Both the position numbers and the translations under genes were made by a program. The notes beneath the pieces are model-generated. The model saw only the letters and a program-made list of their open reading frames with translations. It searched no databases and was not told where the DNA came from. Of a stretch of DNA of 64,000 nucleotides, positions 8,381-18,163 are shown piece after piece (the stretch's first letter is position 1; the number at the start of each line of letters is the position of its first letter). The stretch is from NCBI RefSeq assembly GCF_011455695.1, contig NZ_CP015030.1:868001-932000 (forward strand). Reading direction: 5' to 3'. This stretch comes from Mannheimia granulomatis (GTDB lineage Bacteria > Pseudomonadota > Gammaproteobacteria > Enterobacterales > Pasteurellaceae).

Positions 8381-9340
8381 ATGAAATTTCGTAAAACTTT
8401 ATTGATTACACTATTAAGTACCCTTTCAGTGGCTGCTTTTAGCCAAGATAAAATTCACAATGTTGCGATTACTGCTATTGTTGAGCACCCCGCGTTAGAT
8501 TCAATTCGCAAAGGTGTTGTTGAGGAGCTGGCTCGCGAAGGCTTTGTTGATGGCAAAAATATTAAAATAGACTATCAATCTGCTCAAGGCAGTACTGCAA
8601 CAGCAGCACAAATTGCGAGAAAATTTGTTGGCGATAAAGCGGATATCATTATTCCAATTACCACCCCTTCAGCCCAACCGGTTGTCGCAGCAACACGCTC
8701 TATTCCAATTGTATTCTCAGGCGTGACAGATCCTGTAACGGCAAAATTAGTGAAATCCTGGGAACCAAGCGGCACTAACGTAACCGGTATTTCAGACCAT
8801 AAGCCTATCGAACCACAAGTTAAGTTAATTAAAACATTGGTACCTCAATTAAAAGCAGTTGGGTATGTTTATAGTGCAGGTGAGGTTAATTCTGCTATTG
8901 TATTAGAAGAGTTAAAAGAAGAAGCTAAAAAACAAGGAATCAACGTAGTACCTGTAGCTGTTCAACGTAGTGCAGATATTGGTACAGCGGCACGTAGCTT
9001 AAACGGCAAAGTACAAGCAATTTATATTTCTGAAGATAATGCCGTAGTTTCTGCTTATGAAGCATTACATAAAGCAGCTTTAGAAGCCAAAATTCCTGTG
9101 ATTGCAGCAGATCGTGATACTGTACAGCGTGGTGCAATTGCTGCTTATGCAGTAAACCAGTATGATATTGGTGTTGCAACAGGGAAAAGTGCTGCCCGTG
9201 TATTAAGAGGAGAAAAAGCAGGTACAATTCCAACGCAAGAAGTGAGTCAGCTAGAACTTTCAATTAATACTAAAACAGCAAAAGAATTAGGGATTATGGT
9301 ATCTGAAACTTTATTAAAAGAGGCAAAGGAAAAGTTCTAA
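8381..9340 (+). CDS. ABC transporter substrate-binding protein (ABC_sub_bind / TrpX-like)
   Basis: Periplasmic binding protein of the PF04392-type family. 319 residues. A signal peptide is seen at 1-21, with a likely cut after FS or SQ. The two lobes contain typical blocks: GVVEELAREGFVDGKNI (about 45), ITTPSAQPVV (about 93) and VFSGVTDPVTAKLV (about 110). The family includes TrpX-type proteins proposed to serve tryptophan or aromatic amino acid uptake. A TrpR-like operator directly upstream supports that ligand here, but this is inference. No permease or ATPase gene is next to it, so it is an orphan binding protein unless partners are elsewhere. Good AGGAG ribosome site. Confidence 0.85.
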   Translation: MKFRKTLLITLLSTLSVAAFSQDKIHNVAITAIVEHPALDSIRKGVVEELAREGFVDGKNIKIDYQSAQGSTATAAQIARKFVGDKADIIIPITTPSAQPVVAATRSIPIVFSGVTDPVTAKLVKSWEPSGTNVTGISDHKPIEPQVKLIKTLVPQLKAVGYVYSAGEVNSAIVLEELKEEAKKQGINVVPVAVQRSADIGTAARSLNGKVQAIYISEDNAVVSAYEALHKAALEAKIPVIAADRDTVQRGAIAAYAVNQYDIGVATGKSAARVLRGEKAGTIPTQEVSQLELSINTKTAKELGIMVSETLLKEAKEKF

Positions 9341-9418
9341 ATATAAGCATAAATAGTTTGTTTTATATAAACAAATGTTGTAAAGTTATTTCTCACTTTC
9401 AATTCTAAGGGGTATATT

Positions 9419-9679
9419 ATGGAATGGATAGCAGCAATTATTGTAGGTGCTATTATTGGTTGGTTAGCATCAATTGTAATGAAAAGTGACGGTGGGCTTT
9501 GCAAAAATATTATCGTTGGTATTGTTGGATCATCTTTAGGTCGTTGGTTATTCGGCGATTTATTAGGAATCGGTTCTGCATACCGTGCTGGTGAGTTTAA
9601 TATTGTTGGTATCTTCTTTGGTGTATTAGGAGCCGCACTTTTAATTTTTATTTTGAGAAAATTAAAAATTTTTGACTAA
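9419..9679 (+). CDS. GlsB/YeaQ/YmgE-family stress membrane protein
   Basis: Small inner-membrane protein, 86 residues, with three hydrophobic segments (about 3-20, 27-47, 60-80) and the family pattern GAIIGWLASIVMKSDGG. This family (also called transglycosylase-associated) is linked to general and envelope stress; the biochemical role is unknown. An AAGGGG ribosome site lies 9 bases before the ATG. It is 78 bases after the binding-protein gene and is followed by a strong terminator. Whether it has its own promoter is not clear. Confidence 0.85.
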   Translation: MEWIAAIIVGAIIGWLASIVMKSDGGLCKNIIVGIVGSSLGRWLFGDLLGIGSAYRAGEFNIVGIFFGVLGAALLIFILRKLKIFD

Positions 9680-9691
9680 TTAAAGAATCTT

Positions 9692-9728
9692 AAAATAAGC
9701 AGTTATGAATATAACTGCTTATTTTTTT
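9692..9728 (+). terminator. Terminator after the GlsB-family gene
   Basis: A 14-bp stem (AAATAAGCAGTTAT at 9693-9706 with its complement at 9711-9724) with a GAAT loop, ending in a T run. It can also serve the convergent LysR gene. Confidence 0.88.
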
Positions 9729-9730
9729 AT

Positions 9731-10621
9731 TTATATATACTCTTTTTGTTCTTGCATAAGTTGAGAGAAGAAATCGATCAACACTCGTACTTTTGGTGAA
9801 AGATAACGACGGTTTGGATAAAGTAAGCTGATTTGTAAAGAGTCTTGCTCTAAAAATAACATAATCGGTATTAATTCTGCATTTTTAAGCTCTTCTTTTA
9901 TTAAAAATTTAGGAATATTAATAATACCCAATCCCGCCTTTGCCATTTGTACTAAAGCATGACCATTGTTACTATAAATTTTGCCTTTGGGTTTAATATT
10001 TATTTTTTGCCCTTGCTGAGTAAAATGCCATTGTTGGTGATATTCATAAAGTAAACAGTCTCTTTCAGTGAGTTCTTCCAGAGATTGAGGCTCGCCATAT
10101 TGAGCTAGATAATCGGGAGAGGCAACTAACATCAAATGAGAATCTGCAATTTTTTTTGCTACAATAGAGCTGTCAGACAAACTACCGATACGCAATACCA
10201 AATCGAAACCTTCAGCAATCACATCTACTCGACGATCACTAAATTCAATATGAAGCTCTAAATTTGGATAATCTTCCATAAATTTGCCTAGGTAAGGAGC
10301 AATAAAGCGAGAGCCAAAATCCATTGGCACAGACATAGTGATTTTCCCTTGAAGGGTAGAGCTAATATTACTTACATTTGCCTCTGCTTCTTTAAGTTCA
10401 TTTAAAATAGGTAAACAATGCTGATAATAGAGCAAGCCGGCTTCCGTTGGGGTAATTTTTCTCGTTGTTCGCTGGAGCAAACGAACATTAAGGTATTCTT
10501 CCAGTTGTGAGACTAACTTACTTGCCATTGGTAGTGATATCTGCTCTTGTTGAGCAGCTTGTGTAAAACTTTGGGTCTCAATGACTTTGCAAAATAAACT
10601 GATTGCGTTTAGTTTATCCAT
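9731..10621 (-). CDS. LysR-family transcriptional regulator
   Basis: 296 residues, the usual LysR length. The winged helix-turn-helix is at about 1-60 (MDKLNAISLFCKVIETQSFTQAA, PMASKLVSQLE, LLQRTTRK). The effector-binding domain (about 90-290) has TMSVPMDFGSRFIAPYL and GFDLVLRIGSLSDSS, which place it in the group of LysR proteins near AaeR/DmlR/YhjC. It is divergent from topA with 129 bases between them. LysR proteins often control the divergent gene, but topA is a housekeeping gene, so the target may be only itself or lie elsewhere. Target and effector are unknown. Confidence 0.88.
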   Translation of the reverse strand: MDKLNAISLFCKVIETQSFTQAAQQEQISLPMASKLVSQLEEYLNVRLLQRTTRKITPTEAGLLYYQHCLPILNELKEAEANVSNISSTLQGKITMSVPMDFGSRFIAPYLGKFMEDYPNLELHIEFSDRRVDVIAEGFDLVLRIGSLSDSSIVAKKIADSHLMLVASPDYLAQYGEPQSLEELTERDCLLYEYHQQWHFTQQGQKINIKPKGKIYSNNGHALVQMAKAGLGIINIPKFLIKEELKNAELIPIMLFLEQDSLQISLLYPNRRYLSPKVRVLIDFFSQLMQEQKEYI

Positions 10622-10750
10622 TTTCTCGCTTCTTTATATTGTAATTTTTTCTAAGGCTTGCTATCGTAAAAATAGTATATGAAAAAATCAACTTTAAAAG
10701 AAATAATTTCATATTATTTTAAATAATTATTAAAAATCAGGTAAAAAAAC

Positions 10751-13357
10751 ATGGGAAAATCACTTGTTATTGTGGAGTCTCCGGCTAAGGCAAAAAAAAT
10801 TAATCAATATCTAGGCAGTAACTATGTTGTAAAATCGAGTGTGGGGCATATTCGCGATCTACCGAAAAGCGGTACTGATGAAAAAGCAGAAAAAGCGAAA
10901 TCGATTTCAACTAAAGGGATGAGCGTAGAAGAAAAGGCTAAAGTTAAAGCAGAAAAAGAACGCACTGCTTTGGTTAAACGTATGGGGATCGATCCCTATA
11001 ACGGTTGGAAAGCTAATTACCAAATTATGCCAGACAAGGAAAAAGTCGTCTCAGAACTCAAATCTTTAGCTAAAAAAGCAGATCATATCTATTTAGCAAC
11101 CGACTTGGATAGAGAAGGGGAAGCGATTGCTTGGCATTTACGTGAAATTATTGGAGGTGATGATAGTCGCTTTAGTCGCGTGGTGTTTAACGAAATTACT
11201 AAAGACGCGATAAAAAAAGCATTTGAAGATCCACAGCCACTTAATATCGACCGCGTCAATTCACAGCAAACCCGTCGTTTTTTAGACAGAGTCGTCGGCT
11301 TTATGGTCTCACCATTATTGTGGAAAAAAGTAGCAAGAGGTCTATCTGCAGGGCGAGTTCAATCCGTTGCAGTTAAATTATTAGTTGAACGTGAGCGTGA
11401 AATTAAAGCCTTCCAAAGTGAAGAATTTTGGACGATTGCTGCCAATACGCAAATTAATCGAAAAAAATTACCGCTTGAATTAACATCTTATAAAGGCAAA
11501 AAGTTTGCTGCTAAAAACGAGGATGAAGCTAAGATTGCTGTTCGCGATTTAGAGCAAAGTGAATTTATTGTTTCTAATATTGAAGCGAAAGAAACCAGTT
11601 CTCGTGCTTCCGCACCATTCATTACATCAACGTTACAGCGTACTGCAAGTACACGTTTAGGCTTTGGTGTAAAGAAAACTATGATGTTGGCACAACGCTT
11701 GTATGAGGCAGGTTATATTACCTATATGCGTACCGATTCAACTAATCTAAGCCGTGAAGCATTAGCGATGGCTCGTGGTTATGTTGAAAGCGAATTCGGG
11801 GCGAATTATTTGCCAGAAAAACCAAATATGTATCGTAGTAAAGATAATGCTCAAGAGGCTCACGAGGCGATTCGCCCATCTGATGTGAACGTAAAAATGT
11901 CAGATTTAAAAGGAATGGATAAAGATGCCGAGCGTTTATACGATTTAATTTGGCGTCGCTTCTTAGCTTGTCAAATGTTGCCGGCACGTTATGATTCAAC
12001 CTCTTTAACCGTGATTGCGGGGAATTATGAGTTAAAAGCCAGTGGACAGGTAATGCGTTTTGATGGTTGGACTCGTGTATTGCCAGTACAAGGCAAAAAT
12101 CCGGAAGATCAGGAATTACCACAGGTAGAGTTACATCAGAAATTGAAATTAGATGAAGTTATTCCGAGCCAGCATTTTACCAAGCCACCGGCACGTTTTA
12201 ATGAAGCCTCTTTAGTTGCAGAATTAGAAGAACGAAAAATTGGTCGTCCATCTACCTACGCCTCTATTATTTCTACTATTCAAGAACGCGGTTACGTAAG
12301 AACGGAAAATAAGCGCTTCTATGTAGAAAAAATTGGTGAAGTGGTGACCGATCGCCTAAATGAATCCTTCAAAGATTTAATGAATTATGACTTCACCGCT
12401 AATATGGAAGAAGTGCTTGACCAAATTGCAGGAGGACATAAAAACTGGAAGGAGGAATTAAATGCTTTCTTCAAAGATTTCTCGCAGGAATTGACCCAAG
12501 CAGAGCTTGATGAACTTGAAGGTGGAATGAAGCCAAACAGCATTGTACCGACAGAGATTGATTGCCCAACTTGTGGAAGAAAAATGGCTATTCGAACTGC
12601 ATCAACCGGTGTCTTTTTAGGCTGTACCGGCTATGCATTGCCGCCAAAAGAGCGTTGTAAGACCACAATGAATCTGATCCCTGAAGCGGAGCTTTTAAAT
12701 GTACTGGATTCAGAGTCTGAAACAAAAGCTTTAATGGCTCGTAAACGTTGTCCGAAGTGTGATTCAGCGATGGATAGCTATGTCATTGATGCTGAGCGAA
12801 AATTACATATTTGCGGTAACAACCCAAATTGTGATGGCTATATTGTTGAACAAGGCACCTTTAAAATTAAAGGTTATGAAGGTCCTGTAGTGGAATGCGA
12901 CAAATGCGGAGCAGATATGCACCTAAAATTAGGTCGTTTCGGAAAATATATGGGTTGTACAAGTTGTGATAACACCCGCAAAATACTCAAAAACGGGGAG
13001 GTTGCACCACCTAAGGAAGATCCTATCGCCTTTCCTGAACTTAAATGTGAAAAAGCGGATGCATATTTTGTTTTACGCGATGGAGCAAGTGGTGTTTTTA
13101 TGTCAGCACATAATTTCCCGAAAGTGCGCGAGAGCCGAGCGCCTAAAGTGGCAGAATTAGCATTATATCGTGATCGTCTGCCAGAAAAATTGCAGTATCT
13201 TGCTGATGCTCCGCAACAAGATCCGGAAGGAAATGAGGCTATTATCCGCTTTAGTCGTAAAGAGAAGCGTCAATATGTTACTTCAGAGAAAAACGGTAAA
13301 GCAACTAAATGGATTATGGATTACCTTGATGGAAAATGGGTAGAGCGGACTAAATAA
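10751..13357 (+). CDS. topA: DNA topoisomerase I
   Basis: Type IA topoisomerase that relaxes negative supercoils. 868 residues, close to the E. coli 865. The N-terminal TOPRIM domain begins with [14 protein letters not shown] and contains [15 protein letters not shown]. The catalytic tyrosine is Tyr325 in [10 protein letters not shown]. The strand-passage region has SAGRVQSVA. The C-terminal part has cysteine zinc ribbons (CPTCGRKMA near 610; [16 protein letters not shown]) followed by ribbon domains. The ATG is close behind a weak AGG site. It is monocistronic, divergent from a LysR regulator, and ended by a uptake-sequence hairpin. Confidence 0.98.
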   Translation: MGKSLVIVESPAKAKKINQYLGSNYVVKSSVGHIRDLPKSGTDEKAEKAKSISTKGMSVEEKAKVKAEKERTALVKRMGIDPYNGWKANYQIMPDKEKVVSELKSLAKKADHIYLATDLDREGEAIAWHLREIIGGDDSRFSRVVFNEITKDAIKKAFEDPQPLNIDRVNSQQTRRFLDRVVGFMVSPLLWKKVARGLSAGRVQSVAVKLLVEREREIKAFQSEEFWTIAANTQINRKKLPLELTSYKGKKFAAKNEDEAKIAVRDLEQSEFIVSNIEAKETSSRASAPFITSTLQRTASTRLGFGVKKTMMLAQRLYEAGYITYMRTDSTNLSREALAMARGYVESEFGANYLPEKPNMYRSKDNAQEAHEAIRPSDVNVKMSDLKGMDKDAERLYDLIWRRFLACQMLPARYDSTSLTVIAGNYELKASGQVMRFDGWTRVLPVQGKNPEDQELPQVELHQKLKLDEVIPSQHFTKPPARFNEASLVAELEERKIGRPSTYASIISTIQERGYVRTENKRFYVEKIGEVVTDRLNESFKDLMNYDFTANMEEVLDQIAGGHKNWKEELNAFFKDFSQELTQAELDELEGGMKPNSIVPTEIDCPTCGRKMAIRTASTGVFLGCTGYALPPKERCKTTMNLIPEAELLNVLDSESETKALMARKRCPKCDSAMDSYVIDAERKLHICGNNPNCDGYIVEQGTFKIKGYEGPVVECDKCGADMHLKLGRFGKYMGCTSCDNTRKILKNGEVAPPKEDPIAFPELKCEKADAYFVLRDGASGVFMSAHNFPKVRESRAPKVAELALYRDRLPEKLQYLADAPQQDPEGNEAIIRFSRKEKRQYVTSEKNGKATKWIMDYLDGKWVERTK

Positions 13358-13366
13358 TCCATAATT

Positions 13367-13430
13367 AACAAGCGGTTAAATTTCATCATTATTTTGCAAA
13401 AAATACGAGGAATTTAACCGCTTGTTTCTG
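13367..13430. terminator. Uptake-sequence inverted pair, terminator of topA and yvcK
   Basis: A perfect 16-bp inverted repeat built from two facing uptake sequences (13367-13382 with 13411-13426). The loop holds TTTTGCAAAAAA. It sits between two convergent genes. Confidence 0.83.
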
Positions 13431-13447
13431 TGTTATGGACATAAGAA

Positions 13448-14383
13448 TCATTCTATTAGCTTATCAATCGCTTTACTTAATTTATTACGGTCATGGCGAT
13501 AGGTAATGTCATCCGCTGATAGATTCTCCCGAAGTACACAAATATGAGGGGGTAACTGAGATTGTTCATCATCGGTTGTGATAACAGCATTAATTCGCTG
13601 CTTACCGATACAGCTCTCAATCCATTCAATTCGCTGCTTAAGAGATAATGCACCCGCTGGGCCATGCTCCTGTCCAATATTATCAATAAAAATAACTTGA
13701 GCTTCACTTTCGGAAATAGTTTGGGCTATTTCGGGCACTAGCAAGTTTGGCATAATGCTGGTAAAAAAGCTCCCGGGTCCGAGTAAGATTAATTCAGAAG
13801 CATAAATTGCAGATACTGCTTCAGGGGTAGCTAAAACGACCTTATCTAAATGTAAACTGCAAGGGGTTTCTTCTAAGGCATCTATTTCTACTTCACCAAA
13901 GATTGACTCGCCGGAGTGGAGCTTTGCGATTATATGGACGGGAATTTCAGACATTGGAATAAGCTGAGAACGCACATGCAGTAGATCTCGAACTAAATTG
14001 ATACCTTCAAGCGGTCTAATCTGCATATTTTCAAGTGCAGTCAAAATTAAATTGCCTAGATTATGCCCGTTTAACTCTCCGCTGCCTCCAAAGCGATATT
14101 CAAACAGATTAGAAGCAACAGTCGGTTTGACAATAATTTGATTAAGGCAATTACGTAAATCTCCCCAAGCAATACCGCCTTGTTGTGAGCGAATACGTCC
14201 TGTTGAACCACCGTTATCCGTAGTTGCAACAATGCCGGTAAGTCTTTCTTTTAAGAAAGATAGCGCTGATAATAAACGCCCAAGACCGTGTCCGCCCCCG
14301 AGGGCAACTACAGCACTAAGCTGATTTAGTTTTGAGTGTCGGGGAGGTTTATATTGAGTAGAATCTAATTTCGTATTTTCCAT
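13448..14383 (-). CDS. yvcK: YvcK/CofD-family protein (gluconeogenesis factor)
   Basis: 311 residues. The N-terminal nucleotide-sugar binding loop VVALGGGHGLGRLLSAL (about 25-41) is followed by ATTDNGGSTGRIRSQ, GDLRNCL and FRYRF/GELNGHNLGNLIL-type blocks. YvcK binds UDP-N-acetylglucosamine. In several bacteria it is needed for growth on gluconeogenic carbon and for cell shape; the E. coli homologue is YbhK. It lies 12 bases after the perM stop, so the two are probably co-transcribed. The molecular role in Pasteurellaceae is not established. Confidence 0.9.
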   Translation of the reverse strand: MENTKLDSTQYKPPRHSKLNQLSAVVALGGGHGLGRLLSALSFLKERLTGIVATTDNGGSTGRIRSQQGGIAWGDLRNCLNQIIVKPTVASNLFEYRFGGSGELNGHNLGNLILTALENMQIRPLEGINLVRDLLHVRSQLIPMSEIPVHIIAKLHSGESIFGEVEIDALEETPCSLHLDKVVLATPEAVSAIYASELILLGPGSFFTSIMPNLLVPEIAQTISESEAQVIFIDNIGQEHGPAGALSLKQRIEWIESCIGKQRINAVITTDDEQSQLPPHICVLRENLSADDITYRHDRNKLSKAIDKLIE

Positions 14384-14395
14384 TGAACTGATTTC

Positions 14396-15466
14396 TTAAA
14401 CTGAAGTTACCTCTGTATCATTAGATGGCAAAGCTTGGATAACAGCTTTAACTAATGTCGCTAAAGGAATGGCAAAAAATACCCCCCAAAATCCCCATAA
14501 TCCACCGAAAATAAGTACAGCAATAATGATAGTGAGAGGATGAACATTGACCGCTTCAGAGAATAAAAACGGCACAAGTAAATTTCCATCTAATAATTGG
14601 CTGATAATAAAGGCCAACATAACATAGTAAAAATCAGGTGATAAACCAAATTGGAATAAAGCAACAAGAAAAACCGGGATGCTGACTAAAACTGCTCCAA
14701 TATAAGGTACTAAAACTGAAATCCCTACAGCAACAGAAAGCAGCAGTGGATAACGCAATCCAAAGAAGAGAAAAATAATGTAGGTTATAACACCCACAAT
14801 AATAATTTCCAAAAACTTCCCACGAATATAGTTAGCGATTTGCTGCTGCATTTCAAACCAGACTCGTGTCGCTAAACGGCGATTTTCCGGTAGGATGCGG
14901 CTAAATGAGCGCATTAAAACCAATTTATCTTTTAATAAGAAAAATACCATTAACGGCACTAAAAATGCATAAATCCCTAAACCGACCAAACTGATGATAG
15001 AATTAATTGAAAAGGTTAAAAGTGATTCTGCAATACCTAGAATATGGCTTTTAAATTTGCTTACGATAGAATCTAATGTCGCATAATCTACAAGTTCCGG
15101 GTAGTGTTCCGGTAAGGCTTGTAACCAAGCATTCAGTAAATTAAACATTGAAGGAAGATCTTGAATGAAGGTAACAGCTTGATTCCATAGGCTAGGCAAT
15201 AGCACTACGCCTAAAAAGGAGAGTAGGGCAATAAACCCCCCTAAAATTAAAGTTACACTAAGCGTTCTTGGGAGTTTTAACCTAACCGTTAAAAAACGGA
15301 TCGGCCATTCAAGCAAGTAAGCAAATACAAGAGCAACCAACAGCGGCATTAATAAATCACTAAAAAAATAGATGATACCAAAGCCAATGAATAGAATACC
15401 AAGCAACACTACAATTTGTGGGTCAGTAAACCTTTTTTGATACCAATCTTGTAACATTTGAAACAT
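14396..15466 (-). CDS. perM: AI-2E family transporter / PerM permease
   Basis: Inner-membrane protein of 356 residues from the PF01594 family. About eight hydrophobic segments are seen: two or three between 15 and 100, then a soluble stretch (about 100-160), then the rest to about 340. The family block [17 protein letters not shown] is present, as is [22 protein letters not shown] near the C terminus. Transport of autoinducer-2 is shown for only some members; for PerM the substrate is unknown. An AAAAGG ribosome site precedes the ATG. It is the first gene of a pair with yvcK. Confidence 0.87.
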   Translation of the reverse strand: MFQMLQDWYQKRFTDPQIVVLLGILFIGFGIIYFFSDLLMPLLVALVFAYLLEWPIRFLTVRLKLPRTLSVTLILGGFIALLSFLGVVLLPSLWNQAVTFIQDLPSMFNLLNAWLQALPEHYPELVDYATLDSIVSKFKSHILGIAESLLTFSINSIISLVGLGIYAFLVPLMVFFLLKDKLVLMRSFSRILPENRRLATRVWFEMQQQIANYIRGKFLEIIIVGVITYIIFLFFGLRYPLLLSVAVGISVLVPYIGAVLVSIPVFLVALFQFGLSPDFYYVMLAFIISQLLDGNLLVPFLFSEAVNVHPLTIIIAVLIFGGLWGFWGVFFAIPLATLVKAVIQALPSNDTEVTSV

Positions 15467-15495
15467 AGTATTGCCTTTTATTAACGAAGATAATA

Positions 15496-15517
15496 TTCGC
15501 CTAGTGAACTAGGCGAA
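15496..15517. other. Intergenic hairpin between the methyltransferase and perM
   Basis: A 10-bp inverted repeat, TTCGCCTAGT at 15496-15505 with ACTAGGCGAA at 15508-15517, has only two bases between the arms. No T run follows on either strand, so it may be a protein site or an mRNA structure and not a simple terminator. Confidence 0.5.
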
Positions 15518-15523
15518 AAGAGA

Positions 15524-16279
15524 TTATTTTTGACTACAAATTGCAACAAATCCAAGATGTTTATCAGGATCGTTAAATGTTTTATACATTCTATTAAAAA
15601 TTTCTCTGTTTTCCGGCTTTAATGCATTACCTACAATTTTCATTGCACCTAAAACGCCTTCATCATGAATCAAGCCCTTAGGTGATAGTAAAGACATTTC
15701 TCCGGAAAATGTTTCTACATTACGGAAGCCACAATGATGGAATAATTGTTTCCAATCTGCTTTACTGAGAGGCGTGACTGTCAAGCTAATCGCCTCACGT
15801 AATTCTGTCAAGACAGATTCTGCATCCTCTGCATCTAAAAGCAAATCATGAGTTAACAAAAAGCCGTTTGGCTTTAAAACTCGAAAATATTCACGAATAG
15901 CCTTTTCTTTTGCTTCAATTGGAAGCATAGTTAACATTGCTTCATTGATAACGATATCAAAGCTTTCATCATCAAATGGTAATTTAGTCGCATTTGCACG
16001 TTGTACTTGCACCAAATGCTCAACTTTATTTTCTTTGATGTTTTGATCCGCTTTTTCAAGCGCCTCTTCATCCAAATCAACGCCTATAATTTGGCACTCA
16101 AATTGCTTAGCTATCTGAATAGCTGTTGTCCCCATATTGCAGGCGACCTCAAGCACTTTCTTTTCTTTATTAAAATCGCCGTTTGCAATTAGCCAGTCAG
16201 TTGCTAATTTACCACCCGGACGTAAACGCGTTTTGCCTAGACGCGCCAAAAAGTTATGACCAACTTCTTCTTTTTTCAT
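15524..16279 (-). CDS. Class I SAM-dependent methyltransferase
   Basis: 251 residues from the ATG at 16279. An earlier TTG at 16300 is in frame, but the inner ATG has an AGAGG ribosome site 5 bases before it and is preferred. Rossmann methyltransferase motifs: VLEVACNMGTTAIQIA (motif I, about 43-58), IIGVDLDEEAL (motif II), LPFDDESFDIVINEAML (post-I and II) and EYFRVLKPNGFLLTHD. This is the Methyltransf_11 type also found in UbiE and small-molecule methyltransferases. The substrate cannot be told. No obvious partner; perM follows in the same direction after 57 bases. Confidence 0.82.
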   Translation of the reverse strand: MKKEEVGHNFLARLGKTRLRPGGKLATDWLIANGDFNKEKKVLEVACNMGTTAIQIAKQFECQIIGVDLDEEALEKADQNIKENKVEHLVQVQRANATKLPFDDESFDIVINEAMLTMLPIEAKEKAIREYFRVLKPNGFLLTHDLLLDAEDAESVLTELREAISLTVTPLSKADWKQLFHHCGFRNVETFSGEMSLLSPKGLIHDEGVLGAMKIVGNALKPENREIFNRMYKTFNDPDKHLGFVAICSQK

Positions 16280-16506
16280 AAAAACCTCTGAGGCTGTCAA
16301 GTTGTAAAAGGATTTATCCTTAATATTTAAGAATGATTCAACAAGAGTATGTTTACCTTCTAAAGATAATTTAGCAAAAAAGTGTCCTTTTTTGACCGCT
16401 TGTACTCCAAATTTTAGCTGATTATACCCAATTTTTTTGTTTTCTTATATACAACGGCCACTGATTTTGACAGAATAAACTCATTTTTTAACAATGAGGA
16501 AAATAT

Positions 16507-16755
16507 ATGGTAAAAGAAAATAGCCACTATGCTCATCAGCGTGGTGAAATTAAAGAGAGTGCAGTAAAAGCACTAGTGACCGACCCACTATTTAAAAGTC
16601 GAGTAGAGAAAAATCGTAAAGGGAAAGGCAGTTATCGTCGACATGAAAAGCATAAAAATGCCGGTTATATAAAAGGTGAAACCCCATTTAAAAATATTCG
16701 CTTAGAGTCTTCTTATATGGGGTTTTATTATTTTAATGTATTACTTATTGTTTAG
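16507..16755 (+). CDS. arfA: Alternative ribosome-rescue factor ArfA
   Basis: Small basic protein that recruits release factor RF2 to ribosomes stalled at mRNA ends without a stop codon, as a backup to tmRNA. 82 residues. The first 55 or so match the ArfA pattern: [32 protein letters not shown], then a basic H/K tail. After residue 58 comes a hairpin inside the reading frame (see 16679-16738) and then the hydrophobic tail [13 protein letters not shown]. In this family the mRNA is normally cut or ended before the stop codon, so the working protein is the shorter form. A GAGGAAAATAT ribosome site precedes the ATG. The last 11 bases overlap the end of the convergent lipoprotein gene. Confidence 0.88.
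   Translation: MVKENSHYAHQRGEIKESAVKALVTDPLFKSRVEKNRKGKGSYRRHEKHKNAGYIKGETPFKNIRLESSYMGFYYFNVLLIV
16679..16738 (+). terminator. Hairpin/terminator inside the arfA reading frame
   Basis: Arms AAACCCCAT (16679-16687) and ATGGGGTTT (16717-16725) are perfect complements with a 29-base loop, followed by TATTATTTT. It sits 15 or more bases before the arfA stop codon at 16753. It could end the transcript or be cut by RNase III; either would make a non-stop arfA mRNA. Confidence 0.7.
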
Positions 16756-18001
16756 TTGCACCAAACACAGCATCGTATTTTAACAGTCCGTTTTCAGGTT
16801 GTTCGTCATTTTCAATTTCGATTTTTCCGACTACATCGTTAAGCTTTTCACCGGCAAACTGGGTATAGTAGTAACCAGAGAGTTCGCTCTTGTTTTCAAC
16901 TCGGGTTTCTCCGTTAAAACTAACGAAGTCTTGTAGATAGCGAGCTTCAGGTAATTTGCTTTCATTTAATGTAATCGTACCGAGCGTTTGACTATTAATA
17001 GTTCCACTTAGCTTATTTTTCTCCCAGTCATTATTGAGATTTAGCTTAATTGCAACATCACCATCAAATTTCGGCGCTGATGCAACTGCCACACCATCTT
17101 TATTCTCAACAACACGAGCAATAACTTCACCTTTATAGGTCGCTTCACCAACTAAGCCGTCATTCCATTTTGCTTTACCATTAGCAAAATCCCATACTCC
17201 ATATTCAGAATAGTTAGAACCACTACCTTCTTCAAGTTGCTTTTTACCGTCTCGACCGGTACTTAAATGAAGATGAAATAAGTTGCTGTCATTTGCATCG
17301 GTGTAAAAGGTACCATAGCTAGAATAAGGCTGATTTACAAATAGATAATGAACAGTTTTGCCATTTCCTCCCTCTAATTTGGGATCTGTGAACTGACCAT
17401 TGTGTTTACCGAGATAGTTTTCACCACTTTGTAAACTTTTGACATTCGATGCTGGACTCTCGTTCGTACCTAAATCTAGTACTAAATAATAGTTATGTGG
17501 TTTACCAAATTCATCCGCTTTGAATGGCGAATTTTCTGCTTCATCTCCCTCTGAAACAAAGTGTTCACGACTTTCACGGCGAGTATCGCCTGCATCACTA
17601 AGATTGCCGCCATTTGCTAACGGAATAACACGCCAATATTTGCCTGCATTATCCGTATTTACCGGCTTGGTAGCTTCTACAGGGGTATCAGGCTTTGGTT
17701 GAGCTGGTTTGGGTGTTTCTTCATTTGGTGTAGATGGTTTCACTTTTTCTGTGCTATTTTCTTCTGATTTAGTAGTTTTATCTTTACCTACTTCTTCATC
17801 AGATGATGCCTTTTTACTTGAGGTTTCGCTCGATGTTGAAGGCTTATTTTTTTCCAAATTATCTTCTGATTTGGATGTTTGGGTTGATGGTGTCAGCTCT
17901 TTTTTTGTTTGTACAACATGAGCTCCGTCAGTAGATTTACAGCCTGTTAAGGCTAGAGATACAGCAACAGCTGCTAAAGTAAGTTTGAGTGTAGAACGCA
18001 T
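16745..18001 (-). CDS. TbpB-like surface lipoprotein (transferrin-binding-protein-like beta-barrel)
   Basis: 418 residues from the ATG at 18001, chosen for its AGGAGA ribosome site and because it starts the lipoprotein signal MRSTLKLT...; a GTG at 18028 is less likely. The lipobox is LTGC (Cys21). Residues about 25-105 are a low-complexity Ser/Thr/Lys/Glu/Pro linker. The C-terminal half has the TbpB barrel pattern: [32 protein letters not shown], and the ending [13 protein letters not shown]. Such proteins are displayed at the cell surface, usually with a Slam translocon, and act with TonB receptors in metal or heme capture. A ZnuD-like TonB receptor gene starts divergently 162 bases away. 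The ligand is unknown. No Slam gene is in the window. Confidence 0.82.
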   Translation of the reverse strand: MRSTLKLTLAAVAVSLALTGCKSTDGAHVVQTKKELTPSTQTSKSEDNLEKNKPSTSSETSSKKASSDEEVGKDKTTKSEENSTEKVKPSTPNEETPKPAQPKPDTPVEATKPVNTDNAGKYWRVIPLANGGNLSDAGDTRRESREHFVSEGDEAENSPFKADEFGKPHNYYLVLDLGTNESPASNVKSLQSGENYLGKHNGQFTDPKLEGGNGKTVHYLFVNQPYSSYGTFYTDANDSNLFHLHLSTGRDGKKQLEEGSGSNYSEYGVWDFANGKAKWNDGLVGEATYKGEVIARVVENKDGVAVASAPKFDGDVAIKLNLNNDWEKNKLSGTINSQTLGTITLNESKLPEARYLQDFVSFNGETRVENKSELSGYYYTQFAGEKLNDVVGKIEIENDEQPENGLLKYDAVFGATKQ

Positions 18002-18163
18002 AAGTAAGTCTCCTAGGTTTAAAGCCACAAAATTTTAATGGATAAATTTTGGTTTTGGCAAGAGCTAAACGAAAAAAAATAATAATTTTTCTATGGGTAT
18101 TATTGCAAGGTATTGAAATTTAGCGTAATTTATTACCCTCAATTTATTTATGGGAAAAATAAA

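Noticed and set aside
15496-15517. Hairpin as a terminator of the methyltransferase gene
   Set aside because: No T run follows on either strand, so it is listed only as a hairpin.
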